Below, piece by piece: positions 1-9,281 of a DNA stretch of 64,000 nt. Position 1 is the first letter of the stretch. Each line of letters opens with the position of its first letter. Under the pieces are notes generated by a model, which did no database searches, had not been told where the DNA came from, and was given only the letters and a program-made list of their open reading frames with translations. The stretch spans positions 1 to 64,000 of the forward strand of contig JADKCL010000022.1 of assembly GCA_016718825.1 (NCBI GenBank). The letters are read 5' to 3'. The position numbers and the translations under genes are program-made. The DNA comes from Bacteroidota bacterium (GTDB lineage: Bacteria > Bacteroidota > Bacteroidia > J057 > JADKCL01).

Positions 1-69
1 TGAATTCTTGAAACAAAAAGAATGTATTTTAGTCTTTTCCTTTTTTCCAGTCTTGAAATTCGATGCGAC

Positions 70-759
70 ATGAATATTTTTGAAACTACCAAGGCCAAAT
101 TAGATTCCTTGGATGTGAAATCTTACGCAGCAGATCTTCCTGCAGGAAAAATAAGATGGGTCGACGCCAATCGCAATACTGTTGCCCATGCCGATTGCAA
201 GGGCATTATTTCATTTGCTGGCACCAACCAAAGCTATGTTTGGATTTCCACAATGAGTTACTATGACAAGATTCCTAGAATTCAGGTTCCAGACGGGGAA
301 ACCACCTCAAAGTCAGGCGTTTCCGAAGATGAGGCAAGGACTGTAGCTTCAACAGCTGCAAAAAATGCTGGCGCTGAGTACGCCTATGCTGCCCCAGTTG
401 CCGGGGGTGGATTCCTATACCTTGCCATATTCAACATGAAAATCGGTGATATTGAAAACGGCCAAGATGGTGCCTTGGAGAAGGAAAAGGCACTCTGGGA
501 ATTTATCAAGCTTAAAATGGAAGGGATTATTCCGCTTCTCGGCGAATTGGAATTTGAGTCACTTTTCTATGGACTACTAGGTGAGCTTGAAAACCAGATG
601 CATTATGTTTTTCGGGGCCATCCGGTCGAGGGTAAGCTGAAAAATATCCTTCAAACCCTAAACCAATCCGATCTTGAACATGAATGCGGCCCAGGTATGT
701 TACGCGATTTACAAGCTGTTCTCGATCTGACGAACAAGGAACTTGAAAGATTCGACTAG
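70..759 (+). CDS. hypothetical protein
   Basis: A 229-residue protein I do not recognise. The frame is open from position 22, but I chose the ATG at 70 because the 16 residues before it look like untranslated leader and the protein then begins MNIFETTKAKLDSLD. No signal peptide is visible. The N-terminal half is beta-rich and ends in a Gly-rich segment (APVAGGG, about residues 106-112). The C-terminal half is helical and Leu/Glu-rich, without cysteine clusters or known motifs. It lies 33 bp upstream of the HD/kinase gene on the same strand, so co-transcription is possible. Function unknown. Confidence 0.6.
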   Translation: MNIFETTKAKLDSLDVKSYAADLPAGKIRWVDANRNTVAHADCKGIISFAGTNQSYVWISTMSYYDKIPRIQVPDGETTSKSGVSEDEARTVASTAAKNAGAEYAYAAPVAGGGFLYLAIFNMKIGDIENGQDGALEKEKALWEFIKLKMEGIIPLLGELEFESLFYGLLGELENQMHYVFRGHPVEGKLKNILQTLNQSDLEHECGPGMLRDLQAVLDLTNKELERFD

Positions 760-792
760 TTTTCTTTTCCATCACCAACAACCCATTCTACT

Positions 793-1935
793 ATGAACTC
801 AAAGCAAACCGTTTGGACATCTCCGCTTTGCCCCGCCCCCGATCAGCCGCTGAATTGGGAGGCCTTGAACGCGCTCAACTGGGTGCAAAAGCTGCACGGC
901 ACGCCCCAAAGCCCGATCCACCATGCCGAAGGCAATGTTGGCATCCATACGCGGATGGTGATGGAAAGCTTGCTTTCGCTACCTGATTATCAATCGCTTC
1001 CGGAGCCCAAACGTTCGACACTTTTCCTCGCCACACTCGCGCATGACATCGCCAAGCCGATGTGCACGGTCATCGAGCCGAATGGGGACATTGTTTCGCC
1101 GCGCCACGCGGTCAAGGGCCGCAGCTTGATTCGGCAGGAAATTTTTCAGCAAAATCCGGGGCCGATTCCGTTTGCCATTCGGGAGGAAATCGCGCAATTG
1201 GTGCGGTACCACGGCTTGCCGTTGTGGTTTTTGGAGAAGCGTGATTTACAGGCTACACTCTTGAAAGCCAGCATTTCCTGCGATCTGAAGTTGCTCGCTT
1301 TGCTGGCAGAGGCGGATGTCTTGGGCCGCGAATGCAAGGACAAAAACGAACTCCTCGACCGCGTGGCGATATTCCGCGAATATTGTCAGGAACAAGGAGT
1401 TTGGGACGGGCCTTGGCCGTTCAAGGATGGGCATCAGCGGTTTGAATACTTCAAAAATCCGGAGAATGGGCCTTTTTATGAGCCGTTTGATGTTTTCCGG
1501 GGCGAAGCGATTTTGATGTGCGGCATGCCGGGTTCGGGCAAGGACACCTGGATTGCAAAACATGGCCAAGGCTTGCCGGTGATTTCGCTGGATCAGATGC
1601 GCGAGGACATGGACATCGCGCACCGCGAAGCCCAAGGCAAACTCATCAACGCCGCCAAAGAACGCGCCAAGGAGTACATGCGCAAAGGCCAATCCTTCAT
1701 TTGGAACGCGACCAACATCGTGCCGAGCATCCGGGGGCAGCTGATCGAGCTGTTTGACAGCTACAAAGCCCGCACGAAAATCGTGTATATCGAGGTTCCA
1801 TTCGCCAGAATGATGCAACAAAATGCCAACCGCGCAGCCAAGGTTCCCGACAATGTCATGCGCCAAATGGTCAAAAAATGGGAAGTGCCTGAGGTTTGGG
1901 AAGCTGTGGACGTGGAGTTTGTAGTTGGAGTTTGA
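793..1935 (+). CDS. HD-domain phosphohydrolase fused to a P-loop polynucleotide-kinase-like domain
   Basis: 380 residues with two domains. Residues about 40-200 are an HD metal-dependent phosphohydrolase like that of tRNA nucleotidyltransferases: HHAEGNVGIHT (likely ligand H52), H84-D85 in AHDIAKP, H105, H140 and D174. Residues about 237-380 are a P-loop kinase: Walker A GMPGSGKDT at 244-252, SLDQMRED, WNATNI, and an Arg-containing lid (NRAAKVP followed by a Lys/Trp segment) of the type found in T4 Pnk/bacterial Pnkp 5'-kinases. Known families suggest RNA or nucleotide end processing; that the two domains act on one substrate is inference. No ligase gene is adjacent. It converges with the gene at 2067-3497. 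Confidence 0.82.
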   Translation: MNSKQTVWTSPLCPAPDQPLNWEALNALNWVQKLHGTPQSPIHHAEGNVGIHTRMVMESLLSLPDYQSLPEPKRSTLFLATLAHDIAKPMCTVIEPNGDIVSPRHAVKGRSLIRQEIFQQNPGPIPFAIREEIAQLVRYHGLPLWFLEKRDLQATLLKASISCDLKLLALLAEADVLGRECKDKNELLDRVAIFREYCQEQGVWDGPWPFKDGHQRFEYFKNPENGPFYEPFDVFRGEAILMCGMPGSGKDTWIAKHGQGLPVISLDQMREDMDIAHREAQGKLINAAKERAKEYMRKGQSFIWNATNIVPSIRGQLIELFDSYKARTKIVYIEVPFARMMQQNANRAAKVPDNVMRQMVKKWEVPEVWEAVDVEFVVGV

Positions 1936-1963
1936 GTGCGAGGAAACAGTTCGAGGGTGGATA

Positions 1964-2059
1964 GCGAAGGCGGCGCTAACACACCAGCCGCCGATAGCGC
2001 CACCTTCGCGAGTTCCCGCATGTCGTAAACAGCCCAACCGCTGATTGCGCCACCTTCGC
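1964..2059. repeat. three copies of a 15-bp element in a convergent gap
   Basis: The 130-bp gap between two convergent genes holds TAGCGCCACCTTCGC at 1995-2009, a near copy (TTGCGCCACCTTCGC) at 2045-2059, and an inverted copy with one mismatch at 1964-1978. The inverted pair can form a stem-loop, so it may serve as a bidirectional terminator or be a small REP-like element. There is no T-tract next to the stem. Confidence 0.55.
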
Positions 2060-2066
2060 ATCCCGG

Positions 2067-3497
2067 TCACCCGCCTAGCTTCTCGCGCAGCCAATCGGCA
2101 TCTGCAATCTGCCTGGTCGCCTCAAAGTCTGCCCGGATTTTCGCGATCCGTTTGTGGTCTCCGTAACCTACGCGGCTGAGTTTCTTCACAAAAAGGATCA
2201 AGTTGAGATAATTGGTGCGGTGTGAGGCCGAAATGAGCTTGTTTCTGCGAAGAAAAGTGCGAAAGCTCTCTATCAAGCTGTCCAATGCGTCGATTTCATG
2301 GAGTTCGAAGTAGATTTTGAGCAGCATCACTTTGGCGTCGAGGTTGTAAAAAACATCTTCGTATTCCAGCTTTTGAAGGAGCTTGAGCACCTCACTGTAA
2401 TGCTTTTCGTAGAAATGCAGCTTGGCGAGGTTGTAGGTAAATGCGTTTTCGCGGTGCTCGACCGGGATGCGGTCCTTGTAGCTGCGAATGAAACTTTCTA
2501 CCCACTCAAATTCGGAGAGGCGTAACCCGACGACCACGATGTTTTTGTAATCCCAAGGGCTGAGGCTGTCGCCTTCGAGGAGAACCTTGCGTTCCAATGA
2601 TTCCTTGTAAAGGTCAAAGATTTCGCGCAAATAGGTTCCTTCGCCGGCGTTGATGCGGCCGATGCAATAGTTCATGGCAAAGGCATAAAGGTGCCGTGCT
2701 TCATCGAGCGTAAATTCGAGGGCGAACTGCGACAACTGTTTGCGCAGCAGCGGATAATGCTCATTCTCCTCTGGCCGGCTGAGCATTTGGTAGATCCGGA
2801 AGTAGATCAAAACGGCCGGATCCTCTGCGTAATGACTGGTCGGCAACTGCTTCAGCAAGCCCTCGATCAAGGGATCCTGAAAGTCACCGCCCATCACGTT
2901 CCGGTTGTTGAGGCGCGTGCAAGCATATTTGAGCTTGTTGAAGAGGTAAAACCGGTCCAAACTGGCGACCGACGCATCCAAATTGGTCACGCCACTGCGG
3001 TTTGCACTTCGTTCGAGCCAGGCATTGCGTTCTGCTTCCAGGAGATAATCGTCCAGCAAAGCCCGTGAATTGAGCAATTGATTGCGATCCAACGCGGGAT
3101 TGGATGGGTCGGTATGCGACAATTCCGATCGCATGGCTTTCCGGTAAAAAAACTCATAAAGGGCGGGGACCTCTCGCTCCCGCAAGGTTTTGAGCAATTC
3201 CACCTGCTGCTGCGCTTGAGATTCTGCGAATTGCTCGAGCGTCAAAAACTTGACGACCAATTCCAGCAATTCCGAAGCCAAGCGCCTCAGGAACAAATCT
3301 TCGAACGGCCTGTCCGGAAAAATTGCCTTCCAAACATCCTGCTTTTCCATGGAGCCCGCCGGCGAAAAAAGTGCATTCGCAAGACTCCACAGGCGCAAAT
3401 CGACATTGTGGTAGGGTGATGCCAAGAACTTCAACAGCCTTACCTGTTCTTTTTTCTGCAAGGTCGACAGCAACCCAACCAATTTTGAATCTTTCAC
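2067..3497 (-). CDS. conserved helical protein of unknown function (Bacteroidota-type)
   Basis: 476 residues, almost entirely helical, rich in Leu, Glu, Lys and Arg, with no signal peptide or membrane segment. It opens MKDSKLVGLLSTL and soon has LKFLASPYHN. Proteins of this size and opening are common in Saprospiria-like genomes as conserved hypotheticals and look like alpha-solenoid or TPR-like scaffolds, but I see no regular 34-residue period. It stands alone, convergent with the HD/kinase gene and divergent from the cargo gene at 3731. No catalytic motif, so no activity is proposed. Confidence 0.75.
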   Translation of the reverse strand: MKDSKLVGLLSTLQKKEQVRLLKFLASPYHNVDLRLWSLANALFSPAGSMEKQDVWKAIFPDRPFEDLFLRRLASELLELVVKFLTLEQFAESQAQQQVELLKTLREREVPALYEFFYRKAMRSELSHTDPSNPALDRNQLLNSRALLDDYLLEAERNAWLERSANRSGVTNLDASVASLDRFYLFNKLKYACTRLNNRNVMGGDFQDPLIEGLLKQLPTSHYAEDPAVLIYFRIYQMLSRPEENEHYPLLRKQLSQFALEFTLDEARHLYAFAMNYCIGRINAGEGTYLREIFDLYKESLERKVLLEGDSLSPWDYKNIVVVGLRLSEFEWVESFIRSYKDRIPVEHRENAFTYNLAKLHFYEKHYSEVLKLLQKLEYEDVFYNLDAKVMLLKIYFELHEIDALDSLIESFRTFLRRNKLISASHRTNYLNLILFVKKLSRVGYGDHKRIAKIRADFEATRQIADADWLREKLGG

Positions 3498-3730
3498 TCC
3501 GACAAATTACAAATTTTGACATTCAAATATTGACATAAAGTCACATTTTAAATCAAAATCGAATATGCGCCCAAAATGATCAGCCGACAAATATTTAAAA
3601 ATGTTCTTTTTTAGCCCTTCACTTCGGTCAATCTTTGTATTGTGCAAGTTCCATTGACGGTTCTTGCAACCAGAGAATGCATCGAGACAAAGAAAATATC
3701 ACCAAAAATTTGCTGCTTTACGGGAATCCT

Positions 3731-5965
3731 ATGCGCCTGAAATACATCCTTACGCTGCTCTTGCTTTGCCTTGGTTTTGGAATCGGCACGCTTTCGGCCA
3801 CCCATTTCATCGGCTCCACCATTACCTATGAATGCCTTGGCGGAGGCCAATACCGCGCTCATTTGCATTACTATGCCGATTGCCAAGGATTGACTCCCAA
3901 TCCCGCGCCGCTGACCGTTACCGGATTCGGGGTCGGATGCACCGCACCCACGGCAACGGCATGGACGCTTGTCAGTTCCGATGATGTTTCCTTTCTCTCT
4001 CCTGCCTACCCGACCACATGCTCCGGCGGAGCCTACCCTGGAGTGAGGGACTATCATTTCACGAGCGACTACAATTTTAGTGGTGTTTCTTGTACCAAGT
4101 ACCAGTTCTCGTGGAATGAATGCTGCCGTAACGGATCGAATACCAGTATTCAAAACGCGATGACAGCCGGCTCTACCGTTGTCACCGACACCCTGAATTT
4201 GAGCATCGTGGGTTGCAACAGTTCGCCAGTTTGGCACAATGCGCCTCCACGCATCGCTACGGCCCTGCGCAGCAACAACTTTTTTGACCTTGGTGCCACC
4301 GATCCCGATGGGGATTCCTTGGCTTATTCATTGGAAACGCCACTCGATGGCAGCGGAAACCCGATCGTTTACAACCTGGGTTACAATTGGTGGAATCCGA
4401 TGGGACCGAATTGGATGCATACGTTCAATGAGGAAAATGGTCTTCTATGGATCGTACCCAATGCCGGTGCGAATGTCATCGCGTCCATCGGCGTGCGCGT
4501 AACGGAATATCGCAACGGTCAACGAATTGGGAGTGTGCTGCGCGAATTTGAAATCCTCGGTTCGACGACATTTCCAGCGAATCTTCTACCTGCAATTTCG
4601 CTCCCGACCAATCCTGTTGGTGCCCGGGTGATTGGCGGACAGATCATCGTGCCACCCGGAGGCAGCTTCTGCGTGGACTTCAATGCTACTGACCCCAACA
4701 CCGGCGATGCCACGCAGCTCAGTTGGATGAGTGACCTTCCTGGGGCCGCATTCACCGACACCTTTGGCATCGGTCCGGATACGGTGATGGCTGTCGGACC
4801 TTGGGCACGACTTTGCTGGACCGCCCCAACTTCGATTGCAGCGCCAACTGGCAAGCGTTTTTGGATCACGGCCATCGACACTACCTCGCAACTCAACAAT
4901 ATGGTTGCCGCTTGGTACGACATTCGGCTTGGGGATACGAGCCTTGTATGGCCAGGGGATGCAGACAACAATCTGGTGGCTGATGCCTTTGACCTTCTGC
5001 CGATCGGTGTCAACTACGGGAATGTTGGGACGATGCGAAGCACGATCACCAATGCTTGGGCAGGCCAAGTGAGTTCGCCTTGGACTTGGGGAACACCTAT
5101 CCCCGGCATCATCGACGAAATGTTCAGTGACTGCAACGGCGACAGTCTTGTCGACGACAATGACACCTTGGCGATCACCTTGAACTATGGCCTTACACAT
5201 TTGAAGGCAAATCTTCCTGTGGCGCGTGGCACGACAGTTGATCCACCTTTCCGGCTTGTGCTGCCTGACAGTGCATCCGTCGGAGACACGATCTCGGCGC
5301 CGATCATCTTGGGAGACAATAGTGTACCTGCCGCCAACATCTACGGATGGGCTTTCAAATTGCATTACGATGCTTCGTTGATTGACAGCAGCACCTTCTG
5401 GATCGACTTCAACGGCAGTTGGCTTGCGAATGGAAGCACCACGCTCGACATGTCGCGCAACCATCCGACGCTTAGCATCTGTGATGCAGCGCAAGTACGC
5501 ACCAACCATACCTCTTCTTCCGGAATGGGACAGGTGGCGACCGCTCACTTTGTGATCATCGACAACATCGACGGCAAACGGGCGACACTGGATTCCGCAT
5601 CCTTGAATGTCTTTTTCACGGATGTGAAAGTCATTGGCATGGATGGCCTTGCAATGCCGGTCGATGCACAGCAAGATTCCATGATGGTCTTTGACCGTAC
5701 CACCGAGACACCACTACTCAATGCGCCAGATGCATTTGTCCAAATCTATCCGAATCCAGCCCAAGATCGCCTGACGATTGCGGCTACCGGTACGGAAATC
5801 GAGGAAATTGAATTGATTTCGCTGCAGGGTCAGTTGCTTTTCCGTCAGACGGAGATTCACAAGGCGAAGTTCCCGATGTCGCTCCACGGATTTGCACCGG
5901 GCATGTACTTCGCCCGCATCCAAACGAAATCGGGCATGACGGTACAACGCATCGTCATCGAATAA
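3731..5965 (+). CDS. T9SS cargo with dockerin-like and cohesin-like segments
   Basis: 744 residues. I chose the ATG at 3731 because MRLKYILTLLLLCLGFGIGTLSA is a classic signal peptide; the frame is open from 3635. Residues about 24-270 match the N-terminal domain of giant proteins A-C in this window (ATHFIGSTITYE, YADCQG, DPDGDSLAYSLE, RVTEYRNG). Near 409-425 and 467-482 lie two Asp/Asn-rich loops (GDADNNLVADAFDLL; DCNGDSLVDDNDTLAI) like the paired calcium loops of type I dockerins. Residues about 507-636 resemble a cohesin fold (VGDTISAPIILGDN, YGWAFKLHYDASLID). The T9SS sorting domain starts at IYPNPAQDRLTI (about 673) and ends in VQRIVIE. Likely exported and cell-surface or secreted; ligand unknown. 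Confidence 0.8.
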   Translation: MRLKYILTLLLLCLGFGIGTLSATHFIGSTITYECLGGGQYRAHLHYYADCQGLTPNPAPLTVTGFGVGCTAPTATAWTLVSSDDVSFLSPAYPTTCSGGAYPGVRDYHFTSDYNFSGVSCTKYQFSWNECCRNGSNTSIQNAMTAGSTVVTDTLNLSIVGCNSSPVWHNAPPRIATALRSNNFFDLGATDPDGDSLAYSLETPLDGSGNPIVYNLGYNWWNPMGPNWMHTFNEENGLLWIVPNAGANVIASIGVRVTEYRNGQRIGSVLREFEILGSTTFPANLLPAISLPTNPVGARVIGGQIIVPPGGSFCVDFNATDPNTGDATQLSWMSDLPGAAFTDTFGIGPDTVMAVGPWARLCWTAPTSIAAPTGKRFWITAIDTTSQLNNMVAAWYDIRLGDTSLVWPGDADNNLVADAFDLLPIGVNYGNVGTMRSTITNAWAGQVSSPWTWGTPIPGIIDEMFSDCNGDSLVDDNDTLAITLNYGLTHLKANLPVARGTTVDPPFRLVLPDSASVGDTISAPIILGDNSVPAANIYGWAFKLHYDASLIDSSTFWIDFNGSWLANGSTTLDMSRNHPTLSICDAAQVRTNHTSSSGMGQVATAHFVIIDNIDGKRATLDSASLNVFFTDVKVIGMDGLAMPVDAQQDSMMVFDRTTETPLLNAPDAFVQIYPNPAQDRLTIAATGTEIEEIELISLQGQLLFRQTEIHKAKFPMSLHGFAPGMYFARIQTKSGMTVQRIVIE

Positions 5966-6054
5966 GCCAAGAAGACTTTTTTTCTACTATTGGAAGTTAT
6001 GATTCTAGGAAGTGCCGACCCTTGGGTTGGCATTTTCTATTTTTCGCTACCCGG

Positions 6055-6777
6055 TCAATTCGGATACTTTGGGTCCAACTCGATCTGCTTTGCGATCATG
6101 GCTGCGCGGACGCGCTCGACCAAGGCGGCCACATCGACTTCCTGCAATCCCACCGTCGAAATCGGCTCCATAAAATGCTGACTCAGCACTCCGGGACGGA
6201 TCTTCCCGAATTTGGCTTGGGGCATCGTGCGTCTTGTATTGATCGTCACCACGGGAAGGATCGGAACCTGGGTCGCGACGGCGAGCTTGAAGGCGCCATC
6301 AAAAAAGGGCTGCATTTGCTCATTCGTGCGATTTTGAGTGCCTTCCGGATAGATCATCAGGGATTCGCCCAAAGTTACGGCCTCGACCATACGTTGGAAG
6401 CTGGCTTTGCGGCTCTCGGGGCTGCTGCGGTCGACCATGATCCCGGAGGTTTTGAAGATGAAGCCCATGATCGGCACCTTGAGCAATTCGCGTTTGGCGA
6501 GCGTGCGAAAGGGCGCACGGATGTTCACATAGGAAACAGGGGTATCCAGAAAACTGTTGTGGTTGGTTACCAACACCATCGGGGTTTGGCCATATTCAGC
6601 CTTCCAACCCGTCTGCCGATACCGGATCCCGATCCAAAATCCCCAGAATTGTGACCACATGCGCAGGATGGAATCACTGTAAACCAAGGCCTTCTTGCGT
6701 GACATCAGCTTGCCCCAAAGCAGGAAGAAAAATGCCCAAAGCATCGTGGAAATGAATGTCCATGCCACCCAAACCAC
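6055..6777 (-). CDS. 1-acyl-sn-glycerol-3-phosphate acyltransferase (PlsC family)
   Basis: 240 residues. An N-terminal hydrophobic segment (about 3-22) should anchor the protein in the inner membrane. The PlsC motifs are clear: NHNSFLD with the HX4D pair H73/D78, the VDRSSPESR block near 115-123, and YPEGTQNR with the PEGT substrate motif at 144-147. By family it acylates lysophosphatidic acid (or a related lysolipid) from acyl-ACP or acyl-CoA. It is the last gene of the minus-strand cluster and starts 33 bp after the aminopeptidase gene. Whether it is the housekeeping PlsC cannot be told from one window. Confidence 0.9.
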   Translation of the reverse strand: MVWVAWTFISTMLWAFFFLLWGKLMSRKKALVYSDSILRMWSQFWGFWIGIRYRQTGWKAEYGQTPMVLVTNHNSFLDTPVSYVNIRAPFRTLAKRELLKVPIMGFIFKTSGIMVDRSSPESRKASFQRMVEAVTLGESLMIYPEGTQNRTNEQMQPFFDGAFKLAVATQVPILPVVTINTRRTMPQAKFGKIRPGVLSQHFMEPISTVGLQEVDVAALVERVRAAMIAKQIELDPKYPN

Positions 6778-6810
6778 ATATATTTTTTGAAGGATCTTTT
6801 TGATAGTCTT

Positions 6811-9174
6811 TTACCGTTGAATCAAAACTCGCTGACTTCCAATGCGGCCGGCTGCATCGCGTACCGAAACCATGTACCAGCCGCTTGCAAGATAACCCTT
6901 TTCCAGCGCGATGGTTTCCTGATTTTCTACCAGCATTTCATGGATCAATCGACCTTCACCATCCACCATTCGAATCTCATACTTTCCGTTCGGCTCGGGC
7001 AATTGAAGGTAAAACCGACCGTCATTGGGATTGGGATAGACCTTGAGTTCCAAGGAAACCGAGGATTCGGCAGCCACAACGAAATTTTCATAAGTGCCCA
7101 TTGCATATTCGCCTTCCAGCAAATCCAATGCGATGATGCTGCCGATCTTGTCTGCGGGGCTTCCCATCAGCCGCTGAAAATTGGTGACTTGCTGCCAGTC
7201 CTCACGCGCGTTGGGACGGTAGAAGAGCAAGAGCGAGTCTTCACCGTTGGTCATCCAAGTATGGTCGAGCAATCCAGCGGACTGGGCCGTGGTGCCATTG
7301 TAGAAAAATTTGCCACGAGCTTGGAATCCATTCGGGAAAATACCCCTCACAGTCCAATACCGCGAATTGCCAAGTTTGATCCCGGGCCTGGGTGACCAAA
7401 AGCTGTCTGGCGCAATCCAGTTGTGGGTTACTTGCACCCACGCGCTGTCAATCAATGAATCGACCACGACATCCAGCCAAGTATTGGGAAATGTTTTGGT
7501 TCCGGTACTGCGAATGGTTTGGTAATTGTCGGTGGTAGCATCTGCAACCCATTCCTCGGGGTCGATGATCACGGCAACGGGCATGAACATCCAGCCGATA
7601 TGGATGGAATCTGATGCGCCCGTAATGACCACATTGGTATCCAATCGCTCCCAATTGGCCCCTAAGAACCGCACGGGCACCACCAACGAATCACTGTAAA
7701 CAGTCGCAGGCCCCTTAAACCGCTGCCTGAAAAACATATAGGTATGGTCCAATCCGCCGGGAATCACATAAAATGAATCCAATGAAACGTGGACAAATCC
7801 ACCTTGATGCACCCAAGAATCGAAGAAATTGGTCAGATTGCGGCCCGTGCTCGCTTCCAAGCTCAACCGAAGGCTGTCGCTGTTCACGTGGCTGAATCGA
7901 TATTGATTGAGGTACTGCGTGATGCCCGGAAAAAAACGGCTATCCCGCAATTGCCCGCGCAACGAGTGCGCTACCAAGGCGCCTCTGCTGTAGGTCGTGC
8001 GACTGTAAGTATAATCATGTGGCATCGCCGAAAGCGGCTGATATCCACCATCTTCCACGTAAGCGCGACGCAAGACATCACTGTGGGTACTGCGGTTGTA
8101 ATTTTTGTAGGAGGTAAAGCCGTAGGCAGCCTCCATAAAAATCGATTCGCAGAAACTGGCCCAACCTTCATTCAGCCACATTTCGCCTTCCTCTTCGCAG
8201 GTCACCAAATCTCCAAACCAATGGTGACTCGCCTCGTGGGCCCAAATCGTCTCGTAGGCCTGCCCCTGATTGAGCAAAACCCGCGGATAAGCGATGTTGG
8301 TGGCATGTTCCATGGCCCCGACGCTGCCATTGACCGGCTGATTGACAATCACATAACCGAGGCGTTCCCAAGAAAACGCGCCAAACTTGCTTTCAAATGC
8401 AGCGACGCCGGTGAGCAGGCGTTGTGCTTGCGTTTTTGCGGCCGCAGTATCCCCAGCGGTAGCATAAATGTCAAAGGGAATCGTGTCCCCGGAAATGCTT
8501 ACAAACGAACGCGCGACATGCGCATACGGGGCAACGCTAAATCCCACCAAGTAGGTCGGAATGTTGTCGCGCAGGTTCCAATGCCAGATTTTGCTCGCAC
8601 CGCCGCCATTCGTCTTGGATTGCAAGGTGCCATTGCAAATGGCCATTTGGCTGCTGTCCACCCGGAAATAGAAATCAAAATAGGCGCGATCGACAAAATT
8701 GTCCTTGCAGGGAAACATGCTCCGACCATACACATGCGGATCGGTCGTCAGTCCCACGCCTAGGTTAAAAACATTGTTGGGCACGAAATAAACGCCGCCA
8801 AATCCGCCAGCGTCCAGCGAACTGCGGCCTCGGTACCAAACGGAAACCACGACAGTGTCTCCCATTCCAGGCGCAGGACTGGGGTGAATCGCGAGTAATG
8901 TGTCGTTGTAGGAAAAGGTCGTAGTCAATCCATTGACCTTGACACTATCGACTTGGTAGCGCAGCAAATCCAAAGTGATGGAGCTCAGGCTCGTGACGGT
9001 CGATACCAATTGCACATCGGTATGCCCCCGAATCTCCCTCAGATTGGTCGCATTGACGATCGTATCGACGTGAATGCCGTAATGGATCACGTCCAGCGAA
9101 TCGGAATTGGAGGCCTTGGCCGTCGCAAAAACGGAAAACAATGCAAGGAAACAGACGAAATGGGAACAACGCAT
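6811..9174 (-). CDS. secreted M1-family zinc aminopeptidase with T9SS sorting domain
   Basis: 787 residues from the ATG at 9174, which gives a good signal peptide (MRCSHFVCFLALFSVFATAKA); the frame is open to 9267. The M1 catalytic core is complete: substrate loop GAMEH (286-290), zinc site HEASH (H313, E314, H317), and the third ligand E336 in NEGWAS at the canonical 18-residue spacing. GAMEH replaces the usual GAMEN. The C-terminal third is beta-rich and ends in a T9SS domain (VYPNPNDGRFYLQL ... GWYMVSV ... QRVLIQR), so the enzyme should cross the outer membrane and trim peptides outside the cell. It lies 107 bp downstream of recG. Confidence 0.93.
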   Translation of the reverse strand: MRCSHFVCFLALFSVFATAKASNSDSLDVIHYGIHVDTIVNATNLREIRGHTDVQLVSTVTSLSSITLDLLRYQVDSVKVNGLTTTFSYNDTLLAIHPSPAPGMGDTVVVSVWYRGRSSLDAGGFGGVYFVPNNVFNLGVGLTTDPHVYGRSMFPCKDNFVDRAYFDFYFRVDSSQMAICNGTLQSKTNGGGASKIWHWNLRDNIPTYLVGFSVAPYAHVARSFVSISGDTIPFDIYATAGDTAAAKTQAQRLLTGVAAFESKFGAFSWERLGYVIVNQPVNGSVGAMEHATNIAYPRVLLNQGQAYETIWAHEASHHWFGDLVTCEEEGEMWLNEGWASFCESIFMEAAYGFTSYKNYNRSTHSDVLRRAYVEDGGYQPLSAMPHDYTYSRTTYSRGALVAHSLRGQLRDSRFFPGITQYLNQYRFSHVNSDSLRLSLEASTGRNLTNFFDSWVHQGGFVHVSLDSFYVIPGGLDHTYMFFRQRFKGPATVYSDSLVVPVRFLGANWERLDTNVVITGASDSIHIGWMFMPVAVIIDPEEWVADATTDNYQTIRSTGTKTFPNTWLDVVVDSLIDSAWVQVTHNWIAPDSFWSPRPGIKLGNSRYWTVRGIFPNGFQARGKFFYNGTTAQSAGLLDHTWMTNGEDSLLLFYRPNAREDWQQVTNFQRLMGSPADKIGSIIALDLLEGEYAMGTYENFVVAAESSVSLELKVYPNPNDGRFYLQLPEPNGKYEIRMVDGEGRLIHEMLVENQETIALEKGYLASGWYMVSVRDAAGRIGSQRVLIQR

Positions 9175-9281
9175 CAACGAATCAATTTTGATCCTCCAAG
9201 ATAGAAAACTTATCGTTACCCCGCGGCGAATGGCATTCGATGGATCGAAATTGAATTCATAGGCCATCCAAATCGACCGTT

